NCBI GenBank assembly: GCA_026929865.2
Contig: CM049398.1
Coordinates: 20,187,501 to 20,251,500 of the forward strand
Source: Hyperoplus lanceolatus
Lineage: Eukaryota > Chordata > Actinopteri > Uranoscopiformes > Ammodytidae
Direction: 5' to 3'
DNA: 64,000 nt
Below, piece by piece: positions 35,528-47,701 of the stretch. The notes beneath the pieces were generated by a model. The model was not told the DNA's origin, searched no databases, and was given only the letters and a program-made list of their open reading frames with translations. How positions within the stretch are numbered: the first letter of the stretch is position 1; each line of letters starts with the position of its first letter. The position numbers were made by a program, and so were the translations under genes.

Positions 35528-36653
35528 TAGGGGTGTGCGGAGACGTCATTATCTGTATCCGGATACACAACAGGAAGTGGGCGTGGCGTATACCTGAAGT
35601 TTCTTTTACATTAAAGGAAGTCACACCTAAATTGATTTTCTAAACTAATATTCATTGTCAATGCAATTGTTTTCATTGTCCCTTCAAAGCATCATATTGA
35701 TGTAATATTGACATATAAGTCAAAAGTCAGATATATTTTTTACCTTTTCATCTCTCTTCTTTGTTCTCAGAATACGAAGAAATTCAGGGAACGAAAATTT
35801 TGATGAATAACAGCCAACATCTGTGCATAGGCTACTCACTGTTAGTAAATGAGGGCCAGTGTTTTACTTTTAACCTAAGGTCTCCCTTTAACTGGGGGAA
35901 ATACAGCTGTATTTCATGATTTTTTGTATCTCTATCTCTCCCTATCGCTCTTTTTTACATTTGTTTTACTAAACTATGATTTAGGAACAATATGTATCAA
36001 CGTATGTGCCAATCTCATAAACCCTAAATAATATCTTAGCCTTTCCACAAAGCCATATGTGATTTTAATGTGTCAAGTTTGCAGTTTCCGATTTTATTGT
36101 ATGGGTCCTAAAGCAGGCCTAAGCGTATACGCATTGATTGACAGATGAAAAAGTGAAGGACCTAAGCATCAGTTTCATGGAAAAGTTGTGGTGTTTGAAA
36201 GAGTTTAAGCAGTAGGCCTAGTGAATGTTAATACATCGGGGAAGGGCTGATGGTGACTCGGGGTGCAGCATATTCCATCGATTCAGTTCGTCTCTTCTCC
36301 CACCACGGCAGCGGGTTACGAGGAAACTAAAATAAAAACGGCAGCGAATGAGTCCGGTAGAACCCTCTATTCAAGGGATAGGGCGAACGTGCTGCGTTTA
36401 TCAGTGGATAAAAAGAGAGAGACTGCGGGTCACGGGACACGCCCGATCCTCTCGTGTCCACCGCAGAACAGCTGTTAGTGTCGTTCTACTTGTTGTGTCA
36501 TTGAGGTGGAACGCGCTGCTTCAATTAAGCGCATAATATAAAAAACATTAAATCCCTGAATAATAACGGGACTATTCGGAAATTATCCATATTTGTATCT
36601 AACTCATTATCCGTGCTTATCCGAATACGGATTCGGATTCGGGCTCATCCCTA
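35528..36653. mobile_element. Non-autonomous hAT element (TAGGGGTG...CATCCCTA)
   Basis: Near-perfect 8-bp duplications GTGTATAA (35520-35527) and GTGTATAG (36654-36661) flank ends TAGGGGTGTGCGG and complementary CATCCCTA. Subterminal repeats on TCCGGATAC/GTATCCGG-like motifs (CGGATTCGGATTC near 36629) are typical of this hAT group. No transposase remains. Confidence 0.86.
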
Positions 36654-36679
36654 GTGTATAGTGTGTGTTGACCAAATTT

Positions 36680-37839
36680 GGGTAACACTTTACAATAAGG
36701 GTACATTAATTAATGGTTAGTTAATGCTTAATAAGGTTTAACTAACCATTAGTTAACTGTTAACTAATGTGTCTAGTAAGCATGTACTAATGGTATTCAT
36801 GTTAACTAAGGTATTAATTACTACATTATTTAATGTTTATAAATATCCTATATTAACCTTAGTTAACCCATTAATTAAGCATGAACCAACAGTTGATTAA
36901 TATAATAATAAGCATTAATTAACTGTTAACAAATGTAATTTTTGTAATGTTTTGTAATTATTAAATGAATTAATAATTAACCATTTCTTAATGCTCTTTG
37001 TGACCCTTATTGTAAAGTGGGAACCATTTATCCATTAAGTAACACTTAATAAATGCACACCAGTGCTGAATAGGCATTACTGAAGCATAATTAACCATAA
37101 TAGGCATTACTTAAGTGTAATTAACCATTTATTAATGGACTTTGTGACCCTTATTGTAAAGTGAGAACCATTTCTCATAAATTAACACCTAATAAAGGCA
37201 TACTAGTGCTGATTGAGCATCACTTGAGCATAATTAACCATTTCTTAATATTATTTGTGACCCTTATTGTAAAGTGGGAACCATTTATCACTTGTTACAC
37301 TTAATAAATGCAAAATAGTGCTTAATAAGGATTACCTAAGTACAATCCATCAATCAACAATGCTCTTTGTGACCCGTGTACATTCTCTATAATAACAATA
37401 TTAAAACATACTGAAATATTTCCAACTGGAAATCAATTCATGACAACAATCTGTTATCGGTTAATTACACTTAAGTATTGCCTATTCAGCACTGGTGTGC
37501 GTTTATTAAGTGTTGCTTAATGGATAAATGTTTCCCACTTTACAATAAGGGTCACAAAGAGCATTAATAAATGGTTAATTATGCTTAAGTAATGTTACAA
37601 AAATGACATTTGTTAACAGTTAATTAATGCTTATTATTATATTAATCTACTGTTGGTTCAAGCTTAATTAATGGGTTAACTAAGGTTAATATAGGATATT
37701 TATAAACAGTACATAATGTAGTAATTAATACCTTAGTTAACATGAATACCATTAGTAAATGCTTACTAGACACATTAGTTAAACCTTTTTAAGCATTAAC
37801 TAACCATTAATTAATGTACCCTTATTGAAAAATGTTACC
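36680..37839. mobile_element. Fold-back element with GGTAACACTTTA ends
   Basis: The left end GGTAACACTTTACAATAAGG pairs with a right end complementary over several hundred bases (one arm about 36680-37000, other about 37500-37839), so nearly the whole element folds on itself. Internal GTGACCCTTATTGTAAAGTG motifs recur at about 37000, 37144 and 37257. It is extremely AT-rich and non-coding. Target duplications are not evident. The termini resemble those of the larger fold-back at 52604-56003 (GGTAACGCTTTATATTAAGG). Confidence 0.8.
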
Positions 37840-38698
37840 AGCCAAGGCCAATGAGTCTCAGTTTGAAATTATAATTTATAATATAATTTTTCTTTTGATA
37901 AAAATGAAAATGGGTCTCACAGACCCGAACACCACACAAGGGTTGGATGTGCCAGTGAGACAGCCCTTCAGCATGCACCATAGGTAATTTACAGAGAAGC
38001 CCTTTCGAAATGACACCAAAGGAACAGCACAGGTGCAACTAATAAAACTAATGATGGCACCCATTCAGCTGCTTCAGTTTGATGATGCTGGTGTTATGCA
38101 TGCCGGCTCAATGTCTGGCATTTTGGGGGACACACACACACAAAAGGAGTATAACAACCGCCTATCATAGGACAGCGTACTGCACTCAGCAGTATGACAA
38201 CTGCTTGTCCAAAGCAACTTACAATAACTGTGTACAACCTCTGCAGGAACAAGGGCAAGATGTCATCAACTGTCTTACAATGTATTCACCTACTCTAAAA
38301 CCTTCCATTACCATTTTGTCTCTTTCTTTTTTTGATCCATCCATGACCTCATTTCTCTCCTTCTGCTTCCTTTTTTTCTCCCTCCTTCTCTCTGTCTATC
38401 GTTCTCTTTCTCCAACACTAGTCCCCTTTCCCTCTCTCAGGGTAATGAGATATAAATGTTTCAGGATTGCCTGCAGCTCAAGACCTGTCCGTCTCTTTCA
38501 CACAAAAAACACACACAGACTGCATAGAAAGATTAATCCCAAATAGAAAACACATATGCTGCTGAATGAACATGCAGTATATTTCTCCTAAATCTGGTGG
38601 AACTAATTTGCATGATTTAAAGGACAATTGGCTGTGGGCACAATGACATGAGGACGGTGTGTTTGTGTTCTCAAAATTAAAGTTAAACAATACTTTTT
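37840..38698. other. Unassigned non-coding region
   Basis: No recognised exon. A pyrimidine-rich stretch lies at 38320-38445. Confidence 0.5.
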
Positions 38699-38700
38699 GT

Positions 38701-38731
<31 letters not shown>

Positions 38732-38772
38732 TTGCAGGTTACATAGGGGTTGCAGGTTACATAGGGGTTGCT
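38699..38772. repeat. (GT)n, G17 run and 18-bp tandem repeat
   Basis: GT repeats (38699-38714) lead into 17 consecutive G (38715-38731), then an 18-bp unit beginning TTGCAGGTTACATAGGGG repeats at 38732 and 38750, with a partial third copy at 38768. The G-rich strand could form a quadruplex. Confidence 0.88.
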
Positions 38773-38984
38773 TCACCAAATATAAAAGGTTTTACTGACC
38801 TCAGGTCAGCAGTCTCAGCTGGTACCAAGTGCAAAATACACTTGCATGTACAAACAAGGCAATAACCTAAGTTTTCAGAGAAGGAGATATCTGACCAAAA
38901 TAAATGATAGTATACTGTAAATAAAGGTGGTCAAACCAAAATAGCAATCAGCAAATGGTCAAATGTAACATAAAATGTGTTTCA

Positions 38985-39340
38985 GAAAAAAGTTCAAAAG
39001 TTGAAACTGTCTCGGCCAACTTTATTTCCTTGAGAAGGTCATTTCACAGCTTTAAGGACCTTGATAGCAAAGGCTTAGATTTAAACTTGGACTCTGGAAC
39101 AGACAAAATACCTCTGCCTGAGGTGCTTAACCTATGTGAAAAGGCTCTTATGGAACTGAAAGGGCAAATGTGGCAAATATCAAGGAATTTAAAGGATTTA
39201 AAGACAATCATAAACGTGTGAATGAAATCCAAATAACAATGGGAGTCAGTGTTAACAAGTTAAAGTAGATGTACTGCCTCATGGTTTTGGTTAAAAGCTT
39301 TCATGTACCGAAAAGTGGAAAAGGTGTTGCAATAATCAGG
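38985..39340 (+). mobile_element. Possible LINE 3'-UTR relic
   Basis: The run CATTTCACAGCTTTAAGGACC, the GGTTTTGGTTAAAAGC segment and GTTGCAATAATC resemble 3' untranslated sequences often seen after L2-type LINEs in fish. No coding part is attached. This is recognition from memory and weak. Confidence 0.25.
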
Positions 39341-39662
39341 ACATCCACAAATAAAAACACCACTGGGCAATATTGCTAAAATATCATATAGTATAATGAT
39401 TTTTATGGCAGGATCCTGATCTCGATTTTATCACGATTATTTCATTTTCAATATAGGTTAAGACTATTCACAAGTTAAAGTAAGTTCAGGGCCCACCGTT
39501 TTGTTGACAAACATATGGTCAGCTTATGTTTCAGGTTCCTCAAAATGATTTTGTTTTGATTTAGGAATTATTCAATTCTAAGAATTACTTGTATTGTAGG
39601 CTAAATGCATTTATTAATCTGCAGTGTCTGCAAACGTGACAACATTTGTTGTCTTTTGCACC

Positions 39663-40250
39663 TTAACCCTCCTGTTATGTTAATTTGTCAGGAACAGCAA
39701 TGGTGTTCCGGGTCAATTTGACCCGGGGCATGTTTAAATCTCCAAAAGATGTCCTAAACCAAAAAAAATCCTAACAAGCAGTGTGTCATTACCAACTCAA
39801 TTACTAACTATTCTATCAATATTTAGTGCAATGTGGTGTTCCCTTACCTCTAACAGGTTCAATAAGGATAATTCACTCGTTTTCCATTAAAAAAATACAT
39901 GTTCAAACTTTTTTTGTAATGTTTCACCACTTTATTACTTTTGAAACACTGGAGAAAATGTGAAAAGTCTCCAGAGACATTGTGTCTTGAAATATAGCCC
40001 TGCCTGTCTCTGCATCCCACATACTGGCTGTTGATTCATCCTTCGACCCCAGCCAGGATGAGGAGCCCCAAATACGCATCTAAATGTGTTTTGTCCAGCT
40101 CCTTCCACTTTTCCCCAAAAACACACCTCCCTTCTAGATTAGTCATTTCCAGAATGATTTTCTGTATTGAATCTGACATGACCAGCTCAAAAGCTGACTT
40201 GATGTCAGTCACACGAGTCACTGCCATCCTAGTGGGCCCTGGCACTGTCT
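39663..40250 (-). pseudogene. piggyBac transposase fragment with one terminus
   Basis: TTAA (39663-39666) is followed by CCCTCCTGTTATG, a piggyBac-type end. On the minus strand at 40245-39940 two frames read DIKSAFELVMSDSIQKIIL, LDAYLGLLILAGV and then, after a frameshift near 40040, a segment resembling ESTASLWDAETGRAIF of piggyBac transposases (N-terminal part of the DDE_Tnp_1_7 domain). The catalytic Asp residues further on are missing, because the protein is cut off near 39950, close to the terminus. This implies a large internal deletion. The other end was not found; sequence after 40250 is a different repeat. Confidence 0.82.
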
Positions 40251-40319
40251 TTAAGGTGAAACTCGAAAAATTCGAATATCGTGCAAAAGTTCATTTATTT
40301 CAGTAATTTGACTCAAAAG

Positions 40320-42598
40320 ACCTCATGGAAGATCAAGTAAGAGGAAGAGTGACCCTGCCCGGAGGAAGCCCGGGGCCCCCGGCTGGAGCCAGGCCCAGAC
40401 AGGGGGGCCCGCCTGCGAGCGTCTGGTGGCCGGGTCTGCCACGGGGCCCGGCCGGGCACAGCCCGAAAAAGCTACGTGGCAACACACTCCTCCTCTACAA
40501 TGGATGGGCCCACCACTCATCGGAGGAACCGCTGGGGTCGGGTGCGCTGCTTACAGGGTGGCAGTGAAGGGCGGGGACCACGACGGACCAGACCCGGGCG
40601 GCAGAGGCTAGCTTTGGGGACGTGGAACGTCACCTCGCTGTGGGGGAAGGAGCCGGAACTGGTGCGGGAGGTGGAGCGCTACCAATTAGATCTGGTGGGG
40701 CTTACCTCCACGCACAGTCTTGGCTCTGGAACCGTACTTCTGGACAGGGGTTGGACTCTATTCTTCTCTGGAGTTTCCCAAGGTGTGAGGCGCCGGGCCG
40801 GTGTGGGGATACTCACGAGCCCCCGGCTGGGCGCTACTACGTTGGAGTTTACCCCGGTGGACGAGAGGGTCGCCTCCCTACGCCTCCGGGTTGTGGGGGG
40901 GAAGACTCTGACTGTTGTTTGTGCGTATGCACCAAACAGCAGTTCGGAGTATTCGGCCTTCTTGGAGATCTTGAACGGAGTCCTGCATGGGGCTCCGGTA
41001 GGGGACTCCATAGTTCTGCTGGGAGACTTTAACGCGCACATGGGCAATGATGGAGACACCTGGAAAGGCGTGATTGGGAGGAATGGCCTCCCTGATCTGA
41101 CCCCGAGTGGTCGTTTGTTGTTAGACTTCTGTGCTGGTCATGGTTTGTCTATAACAGGGGTTTTCAAAGTGTGAGAAAGTGAGCCCCCCCTCAGAGAACA
41201 AATTTCAGCGGAGCCCCCAATTTTTTTTTAATTATTTTACAAATTTAAACATGTTTTTGAAACATTCTAAACATTTTTGTGCGTTTTTAAACACATAATC
41301 CAGTGTTTTAATCCTGCTTCCTTTGAGCATGGATAATACTGACTGAGTGTGCATCGGAGTGAGAAAGATAGGCAGACAGACTTGCCCAAATTATTGACTA
41401 GTTAAATGTCAGTCACACACCCAGTGTTTTTTCGCTAGTGCCTCCAATGTCCTGCTGGAGGAGAATAGTGGCCAGTGGAGAACCAGACCCTCCTAGGGGG
41501 GTCCGGGGGTATGCCCCCCCGGGAGATTTTTTTTCACCTTTTTAAAGTGAAATGCATGAATCTGGTGCACTTTGAGAGGACAATTAAGAGGCTAAATATG
41601 AGGAATTTTGTGTGAACAAATAATTTGGAGACACTGGGTCTGATGAATTAGAAGCTATTGAAGAAGGACACATGGATTTTCCATAAAAATATTAATTTAA
41701 AATAAACAAAATGTATGCAGGGTCCTCTGGGTTGGGCTTGGTGCTCTTTTTCTTTAACGAGACCTATTTCTCTAATTTACTGAATGCATTTAAATGCAGT
41801 GAGGGGAACGAAGCAGAAGAACTTGTGTCCAGCTATGCCGTGATCTTAGTATAAAAAAGAAAAACTAAAAAAAAAAAAAAAAAATGTTTTTATTTTTTTT
41901 TAGTTTTTATTTTTTTTACATATTCATCCGCGCCCCCCCTGCCATAACCCCGCGCATGGTCTATAACAAACACCATGTTCGAACATAAGGATGCTCATAA
42001 GTGTACATGGTACCAGAGCGCCCTACGCCGAAGGTCGATGATCGATTTTTATAATCGTATCATCTGATCTGAGGCCGCATGTTTCGGACACTCGGGTGAA
42101 GAGAGGGGCGGAGCTGTCAACTGATCACCATCTGGTTGTGAGTTGGGTCAAAGGGTGGGGGAAGACTCTGGACAGACCTGGTAAGCCCAAACGGGTAGTG
42201 CGGGTGAACTGGGAACGTCTAGCGGAGGCCCCTGTTCAAGAGATCTTTAATTCGCACCTCCTGCAGAGCTTTTCTAGCATCCCTGTGGAGGTTGGGGGCA
42301 TTGAACCCGAGTGGTCGATGTTCAAAACTTCCATTGCTGAAGCCGCGGCAGGCAGCTGTGGTCTCAAGGTCTTAGGTGCCTCAAGGGGCGGTAACCCTCG
42401 AACGCCGTGGTGGACCTCGGTGGTCAGGGAAGCCGTCCGACTGAAGAAGGAGTGCTTCCGGGATATGTTATCTCGGGGGACTCCTGAGGCAGTTGCAAGG
42501 TACCGACAGGCCCGAAGGGCTGCAGCTTCTGCCGTGTCAGAGGCAAAGCAGCGGGTGTGGGAGAAGTTCGGAGAAACCATGAAGAAGGACTTTCGGTG
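40320..42598 (+). pseudogene. LINE 5' region: endonuclease and start of RT linker, split by hAT
   Basis: The plus strand reads [20 protein letters not shown] at about 40618, [38 protein letters not shown] and [18 protein letters not shown], then after the hAT insertion (41155-41958) continues NTMFEHKDAHKCTWYQ, MIDF, and AELSTDHHLVVSWVKGW. This is an apurinic-type endonuclease (EEP fold) of a non-LTR retrotransposon, with Asp/His catalytic positions in GDFNAH and STDHH. It runs on to the KPKRVVRVNWERL linker and stops at 42598, before the RT domain. A small indel near 42045 breaks the frame. The GC-rich leader at 40330-40475 is its 5' region. Confidence 0.9.
41155..41958. mobile_element. hAT-type insertion in the LINE endonuclease
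   Basis: The 8-bp duplication GTCTATAA lies at 41147-41154 and 41959-41966. Joining the flanks restores the LINE reading (SIT then NTMFEH). The left end is CAGGGGTTTTCAAAG, a hAT-type terminus; the right end (CGCGCATG) does not clearly mirror it. The interior holds C-rich patches and a segment (41546-41580) related to the hAT-like element at 28599-29666, so a second scrap may be nested. Confidence 0.78.
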
Positions 42599-43162
42599 TA
42601 TAGCCTGCTACAGTTTGTTTCTCTCTCTCGCGCTCTCTGTCTCCGCAACAGACAGCGCTGCACTGCCACAGATGCCTATGCCGATTCATTCACCATCGTC
42701 GTACTCATAGGCAACAATATTGACAAACACACACACGGGGCGGGTGTCCGTTTACGCGGGAGACGAGACAGCTAGCAAACAAAATTGAGACACACGGAGG
42801 AAGATTGAGAGATACTGTTTTGAACCTATACATTGTTGCACCCACTAAATCAATAATGCACAGACACTGCGGAGAATAAAGTAAGATGTCTTCCTACCTT
42901 CATGCTTATTTGCCCGAAGCATCCCATAAACCGTCCATAGAGCCCTCGGCCAACTGCTTCTCTCTTTACTTTTCTCCCTTTCACCCGTGCGAGCTTTGTA
43001 TGCAAGATTCAGGTGCAACTCGGTGCAGCTGCGCACCACTTTTGCACCGGGTCAAATAGCATTATAGAAGTGCGATTAATCTGCGTTAATTTTTTAAATC
43101 GCGTTAATTTTTCTGTGATTAATTAATCGAAATTAACGCGTTAAAGCTGCAGTTGAGAGTTT

Positions 43163-43186
43163 CAGCCGTTGGGATCCCAACGGCTG
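43163..43186. repeat. Perfect 24-bp palindrome
   Basis: The 24 bases around a central GGGATCCC are an exact reverse-complement palindrome with no loop, located 18 bp inside the TTAA element end. Confidence 0.92.
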
Positions 43187-44566
43187 TTTTCCCAACGCTC
43201 TCCTGCTCCTCCTTCCGAACGGCTATGCGCGTTCATGTGAATTCAGTTACATTGACAGGAGACAAACACCATGTCCGATTCCGAGGTGATTAAACATTAG
43301 TAATGATAACTACATATGTACATATTGAGCATACATTTTAATCACAGACATACCATGTATGTTAGCTTAAAATCATTGTAAGTGTGCTGGTCAGGGACGG
43401 ATTAACATGACCACGGGCCCTGGACACAAACCAGCCATGGACCCCTACCAACACGCAAATACACACACTAGCACACCGAATTTGGTCGCACATTATAACT
43501 CATTGCGCCTGGGCCTATAGGCTACTCAAAGCCCCGTCTGAGCGACGCAGCGCGTCTCCACAGCAGAGAAGCCACTGTCTGATCGCTGCGCCGATTCATG
43601 CCTCTGATACGTTGACTCACAACATAACGAGTCGAGGCTTAGAATTCAGTGCTGCTTGTTGAGCTCTTTGGCGATTTCCCGTGCCTTTTTAGCCTACTGT
43701 ATTCTCACAGTGCGCACACACGCTTGTCCCGGACGCTTCGTTTCCGAGGGCACAGCCAGTTCCACCCGAAAAAAAAGAAAATAAACACACCTTGGACACA
43801 CACAGCTGAATGATCGCTCTGGTAACGGGCAGTCCATTGGAGCCGAATATGAGACCCTGGGTCGAATACAAAAACGTCCCGACTTTTTACGACCTACTTG
43901 CTGAGAATAATTGACCGCAGCTATGCTTGTAGCCTATACTTCAACAGCGGGTCTCCACACTATTGATCCGCCTGGACAACTTTAGCCTGCGTGTTTAGGA
44001 TCCAACTGGCCGGCGGGTTTAAACTAATTTGATTGTCTTGTTTAGATTTAACGAGTTTACTCCTTGTGCTCTTAATTCAAACCGCATACCGCAACATCAG
44101 CTCACGTGATGAGCAACATTCCCAAACTCCGTTTTCTCTCTCTCCCTCTCTCTATCCTATCGTCAGAAAAATCTGACTTAAAAAGATATGCCTAAAATAG
44201 AAAAGGGATTTTTTGCAAGTTAAATGGGAAATAACCTAATAAGTTTGATAACAATAAATATTAGACAGAGATATTTTCATTGTGACTGACACCTGATTCA
44301 ATTAAAAGGGTTGCGGTTGTGGTGGGAAAAATTACAACTAATTGCAAAAGAAACTTTCAACTTTAACGGTCAGGTTAATATCATGACTTTAAAAGCACCT
44401 ATCGACTTCCTTTAACGAATTGTGTTAGTTTAAAATATAAAGAATTGTAAAATATAATTTCCATGAGGCTGTTAGTCAGAATCTGGCGGATCATCAGTAG
44501 TAGGCCTAAGCATAGGCTACGTAACTTTTAAAAAGGGAGCCGTATGGAGACTTTTTTTTTTTATTC

Positions 44567-44978
44567 ACACATGTAGCCTATAGGCTAACAACTTTCACAG
44601 GTTTGTAACATTACATTTTTTTTTTAACATCGCCCAACATAAAATTTGAACATCTTATCGTTACCATAGGTCTACATGTATAAGAGGAAAACACAGCAAA
44701 GTGCATATCAACAGGTGAACCATTAATAAATTAAAATAAAATGCGGTCTGCTATTGCTTACTGAGTCAAGCGTTTTTTTAATTTAGACATGTAGCCTATA
44801 AAAACTTTCACAGGTTTGTAACATAAAAAAATGTTTTAACATCGCCCACCATACAATTTGAACATCTTATCGTTACCATAGGCCTACATTTATAAGAGGA
44901 AAACACAGCAAAGTGCATATCAAGTGAACCATTAATAAATGACCATCAGAAGTGGTCTGCTATTGCTTACAGAGTCAA
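44567..44978. repeat. Tandem duplication, about 218-bp period
   Basis: Two imperfect copies (about 44567-44768 and 44785-44978) share ATGTAGCCTATA, CAACTTTCACAGGTTTGTAA, ATCTTATCGTTACCATAGG and GGTCTGCTATTGCTTAC. It lies in the 3' untranslated side of the DUF4371 hAT gene. Confidence 0.85.
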
Positions 44979-45007
44979 CAGGCACCGTTAAACATGTCTT
45001 AGCCTAC

Positions 45008-47269
45008 CTAAATAAGCTGCCTTTTCCTGGACTTTTTGGAAGAAAAGTCATTAATTAATCCATCGAAATCTAACTCCCGGACGAGTTCAGACTCAATGGC
45101 CATGAGGGACAGATTGTTAAGGCGTCCCTGTGTCATCCTTGTCCTAAGTTCATTTTTGATTCTAGCCAGCTTAGAAAATGACCGCTCTCCCTCGCAGTTA
45201 CTGACAGGTAGGGTCAGGTACAGTTTTAACGCAATGAATACATTGGGGAATGTGGACTGTAATCCACATTCGAGTATTATTTTCAACAGCTTTGATGGTG
45301 GAGGTATGTTCATTCCGTCTGCTCTACTGAAAGACCTGAAGTGAATGAGTTCCTCTGCCAGACTTATGTTTAAATCAGAGGGATATGAACACGAAAGCGT
45401 GTTTGCCTTTTCGGTTACCTCACTGGTGGATGCGGCCTCTGGCATGAAAAAAACTCCGAACAGGTCACATAGGTGCGTGTATGCATCGAGTCTATGGCCA
45501 AGACAGCTTACTAATTTGTCAATAACTGTATTGAACGTGTCTATGTGGAATTTCCTTTTCCCATCGAATACAGCATCTGAATCATGATGTTCTGCTCTAC
45601 ATTCGTCGTCAAATTTTTTGCGCTTTCTGTTGCGCTGGAGGTCATGTTTGTATGACTGGCACACGCCTGGCACCGCAAGCGCTTCCCTTTCAAAGTCTTC
45701 AAAACGATCTCTTTGTGCTGACACAAAATCACGCAGAGACCTAAGTAGCTGCACTGCTGTCATTAGATGTATATCTGATTTTTGAAGCTGTAAACTTGTC
45801 AATTGGAATCGAGTAAGAATGGTATTCCAAAAATGTGTCATGAATGCAGTTTCGAGCTTTTCTAATTTGACACCGAATGTGCTGGCTTCACTTCGGGTGT
45901 CTCTTTTCTCGTTTTCGTCCACTGATATACTTTTTAAGGCCTCTCTAATTTTACCATAATTTTGCCAGAGAGCTTTTGTCGAGTCAGCTCGACAACTCCA
46001 CCGAGTGCCTTCAATGTTAAATCTATCCCGGAGTTCCTAAAAACTCGTTGCCACCTATGTGTAGATGCAGAACAGAATGTATATAAGCTTTGCAGTAGGT
46101 CGAAATACTGTCCCACCTCCGGACTGCTGCCCTCTATGCTGTTAACGCCCACTAAATTTAGGGAATGAGCAGCGCAAGGCACGTAATGGATTAATGGATT
46201 AATTTTCTTCAAGTAAGCCTGCACTCCATTGTAGCGACCTGACATATTGCTAGCGTTGTCATATGATTGGCCTCTACAATTTGACATTTCGAGACCAAGA
46301 CTGTTTACCATCGCAACCACACAATCTGCCAAACTTTGCCCTGTATGGCTGTGAATTGGCTCAAAAGCCAGAAAACGCTCAACTGTTTTCCCTTGCTTGC
46401 TAACAAATCTAAATATAAATGTTAACTGATCCACATGAGAGAGGTCAGGAGTAGAGTCAACAATAACAGAAAAATATTTTGCATCACGAAGCTCCTCTGC
46501 AATCACTTGCCTGGTTTTTTCTCCCATCAAGTCGATGAATTCCTCGCATGTTGTTGACGATAGGTACGAAACACTTCCTCTGCCTTTTTGACCATACATC
46601 TTAAAATGTTCTGCCAGAAAAGGGTCAAATTTAGAAATTAATTCCAAAATCCCCAAGTAGTTCCCATTGTGTGGCGATTCAAGGAGCTCGTCGTTCCCTC
46701 TAAATGCCAGTCCTCTTTCTCCTAGAAACTTTATCACTGCCACAACACGTCGCAGAACGTCCCTCCAATATTCCCTCGCATCCAAAGTTTGCTTTATGAT
46801 GGCTGAGTCAATTGCCCCGGTGCTGCTTATTCTCTTCATCAGTATGAGCATGTTGGACATATGGTCTGGGCTCCTCTCGTGTTCAGAGATGCGGTGTGGA
46901 TGTTTCCAGTCGCAAAAACCCTCCACAAACGCATTCTTTTTTGTCCCAAAAAGTTTGCAGGCGAAGCAGAATACATGTCCAGATGATGGTGAATACAACA
47001 GCCATTCTCGCGTTGCGGGTTGTCCATTAGGTAGTCGGCTGCACAACATGTCATTTGTTAACGAGCGAACCCGACCACCTATACCACAGTCTCTTGCAGA
47101 TTCGAGCTCTCTCCGTCTCCCTTTCAGCAGTTAACTTTTCAACATTCGTCTCTCCTCGTTTTTTTGCTGTCTTAGCGGTGTTAGTTGTTGGTATCCTGGG
47201 AATGGTAAATTGAGGGTTCGTTTGTGAAGACATTGCTACTCGCTGTCCGCCGTAGTAGCCTAGTACCAA
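45008..47269 (-). pseudogene. DUF4371-type hAT transposase (ZMYM1-like), nearly intact
   Basis: A hAT-superfamily transposase related to the proteins often annotated as zinc finger MYM-type 1-like in fish. From the N side: a basic leader (47269-about 47110), a TTF-type zinc finger (WLLYSPSSGHVFCFACKLFG with downstream HPHRISEHERSPDH), the DUF4371 RNase H-like core with Asp in VIVDSTPDLSHVDQL and SYDNASNMSGRYNGV, and the C-terminal hAT dimerisation region (LTLPVSNCEGERSFSKL ... LRTRMTQGRLNNLSLMAIES). Two frame breaks are seen: near 47110 and near 46010, where the reading GTRWSCRADSTKALWQNYGK appears in a new frame. With only two indels over about 740 codons it is a recently lost gene. The left hAT terminus is probably CAGGGACGG at 43392; the right one was not found. 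Confidence 0.9.
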
Positions 47270-47701
47270 ACAGTAGGCTAGTGTCTCAGACTGCTAGGGT
47301 TGTGAACGCTCACGCAACTGACGCATCAACGTCGTTGCCAAGGTCCCACAGCCAATAAGAACGGAGAATCTGACCTCGCTCTGATTGGTCAAAATTAACA
47401 TGAGCTGTGGCAATTTTTGGGGGCAGCACACAGAGGCAGGGGGGAGCAAAGTGATAAAAAAAATATTTTCAGACCACTTCACCTACATATAGCTGAATGG
47501 CTATTATGACAGTTTTGCCAAATATTACAGTAAAAAAACTCTCAACTGCAGCTTTAATTTGATAGCCCTAATAAACAGACAAGGAATACAGAAAAAAAGT
47601 GAAATAAATAACTAAGACAAAATGATTAAGAAATTAAGCTGTATGTACTCAAGAAACAAAACAAAGCTAAAACAAAAACAAAAACAGAACTGGGGCAAAC
47701 C

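Larger units (their letters stand above)
43145..47553. mobile_element. TTAA-flanked 4.4-kb insertion with AGCTGCAG ends
   Basis: TTAA occurs at 43141-43144 and 47554-47557. The ends are perfect 18-bp inverted repeats AGCTGCAGTTGAGAGTTT. Excision restores a continuous hAT terminus, so the insertion was a single event or grew afterwards. It starts with a perfect 24-bp palindrome (43163-43186). The transposase gene within is of hAT type and does not match the TTAA chemistry, so a hAT element must be nested inside, or the gene is passenger DNA. Confidence 0.8.
42599..47570. mobile_element. hAT remnant (TAGGGCTATCAAA end) split by a TTAA element
   Basis: The right end reads GATAGCCCTA at 47570. 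Joining across the TTAA element gives AACGCGTTAATTTGATAGCC, which I recall as the subterminal region of a very common fish hAT family, with the AT-rich CGATTAATTAATCACAG-type region at 43075-43140. The left part (42599-43070) is unclassified and no left terminus or 8-bp duplication was found, so this copy is probably truncated where the LINE ends at 42598. Confidence 0.6.
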
